Source of the DNA: Tretioscincus oriximinensis
Lineage: Eukaryota > Chordata > Lepidosauria > Squamata > Gymnophthalmidae
Direction of reading: 5' to 3'
Length of the DNA stretch: 64,000 nucleotides
NCBI GenBank assembly: GCA_022410635.1
Contig: JAJVDF010000276.1
Coordinates: forward strand, 1,057,873-1,121,872
This document shows, piece after piece, positions 33,721 to 64,000 of the stretch. Position numbers and translations under genes: made by a program. The notes below the pieces were generated by a model. That model was not told the DNA's origin, searched no databases, and saw nothing but the letters and a program-made list of their open reading frames with translations. How positions within the stretch are numbered: position 1 is the first letter of the stretch; each line of letters starts with the position of its first letter.

Positions 33721-34877
33721 TTTATTCAAAAAATTAAAAGCACTGTAATTAAAGACAATACATAACAAGGAATGATTCAATTATTTTTATTCTTCATTTG
33801 AAAAAGTTCTTTGGCTCAGCCAGTTGAACTGTGCTCTAGCACATGTGAGCGGTTTCATGTGAAACCTGAAGAGGGCAAAAAGATCAACGCTAATTTAACA
33901 CACAACAAGTTTTTTCTTTTTCTTTTTACAATAGTTAACATTACATAGACACATTGGCAACCACTTGAGAATGAATAATTTGGACGTGTTGCATCTCAAA
34001 CAAATATGCCACAAAACATGAAAAACACACACAATGAGACAACATTTGATAAAGTCCTTTTAATGGAAAATGTAAAACCCCTTTCAACTTTCAATGTACA
34101 AAGCATGTTTAACACTTGCACTTTTAACAAATTAAAGCAAGCCAATGTTTTAAAAAAATACATCATTGAATGTATATATGTATATATTTACATAGCATAT
34201 TAAGTTTAATATTTAGCTTTAAAAGTTCACATAAATTTTACCAAAATGAGACAATTTTTAAATAAATTACACCTTTTTTTGAAAATGTTTAATTGTACAT
34301 TGAATAGCTTCAATAAAATACTGAAGTGTCTGAAATATCTATTTTATATACTTTATATTGTACAAAGTTTACAGGTATTTGGCAGTAATTTTCAGATTAT
34401 GACATGACTGCTGTGCGGATTGAGCAAGATCCCAAATGCAGGCAATAGCTGGTGTTTGTGTGTCCTACTCTCACAGTAACTGTCTCAATGTAGTGAAAAA
34501 TATCCAAATTATTTTAACCAAACTGTACAAAACACATTTACATTTGATCAACAATAGAGCATAGAATTTTGTGAGGTTTTTTTTCCAAAAATAAATACAT
34601 CTTAAATCTCTGACATTTTGAAAAGTTAATTTACACTATATTACATAGCAGGAGACTGCTGCTTAGGGTTTTCAATTTTTAAAAAACTCGTAAGTTTAAA
34701 CCATGACAGTGTGGAGGAGAAACTATTTCTGTTGCAGCATCAGCAGCAAGTAAACACAACTAACATTTTCTTGGCACTGATGGTTCGTGCAGCTTAGATT
34801 AGAATGTAGACTCTTTATCGTAAAGAAAAGCACGATAAGAAAGGTTCTTTTGACCCCCAAAGAAGAGTGCGAGCACC
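33721..34877 (-). other. JMJD1C 3' UTR
   Basis: AT-rich sequence directly after the JMJD1C stop codon, without repeats recognised in it. Poly(A) signals on the minus strand (TTTATT on the + strand) are at 33786-33791 and 33721-33726. The length of about 1.1 kb is plausible for this gene. The exact cleavage site is inferred. Confidence 0.55.

Positions 34878-64000
<29,123 letters not shown>

Overview
This is a vertebrate nuclear genome window, most likely from a squamate reptile (lizard or snake). The evidence is two intron-rich, single-copy vertebrate genes, a CpG-island promoter, and a dense mix of BovB/RTE, CR1/L2-type and Penelope-like retroelements, tRNA-derived SINEs and small palindromic DNA transposons. 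Isolated N bases and one 350-base N run (5123-5472) point to a draft assembly. No bacterial, plasmid or CRISPR features are present.

Layout. 1-16480 is gene-free and repeat-rich. About 16480-17420 is a CpG island that drives NRBF2 on the + strand. The four NRBF2 coding exons (17090-17119, 21900-21984, 22822-22862, 23647-24357) join in frame to give 288 residues, about the mammalian length. Its 3' UTR probably ends near 25040. 25040-33720 is intergenic and contains a solo LTR, a Penelope-like foldback, a small palindromic transposon and a minisatellite. JMJD1C (KDM3C) lies on the - strand. Nineteen coding exons were placed from 34878 to the right edge. Their phases agree throughout, and they encode about 2,069 residues up to the natural C-terminus. 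Roughly the first 470 residues lie beyond position 64000. The two genes converge tail to tail, which as far as I recall is the arrangement in mammals and other amniotes.

Function. NRBF2 is a MIT plus coiled-coil subunit of the ATG14-containing class III PI3-kinase complex in autophagy and carries a nuclear-receptor LXXLL box. JMJD1C is a KDM3-family JmjC protein with a C6 zinc finger and its own LXXLL box. The two are neighbours by conserved synteny; nothing in the sequence links them in one pathway.

The most informative non-genic signal is a family of Penelope-like insertions. Five copies each have a clear target-site duplication of 10-15 bp. Three are head-to-head foldbacks, and one still holds a decayed GIY-YIG endonuclease reading frame. 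Other items are two solo LTRs with perfect 5-bp duplications in opposite orientation, two palindromic DNA-transposon families sharing one terminal sequence (one copy nested in another), a 34-bp-stem hairpin in NRBF2 intron 1, and two abutting long inverted repeats in a JMJD1C intron. In the genes, JMJD1C has unusual residues next to its iron-binding His-x-Glu motif, and NRBF2 has lost the proline after one reported mTORC1 phosphosite. I saw no wholly new genetic system; these are the places I would look first.
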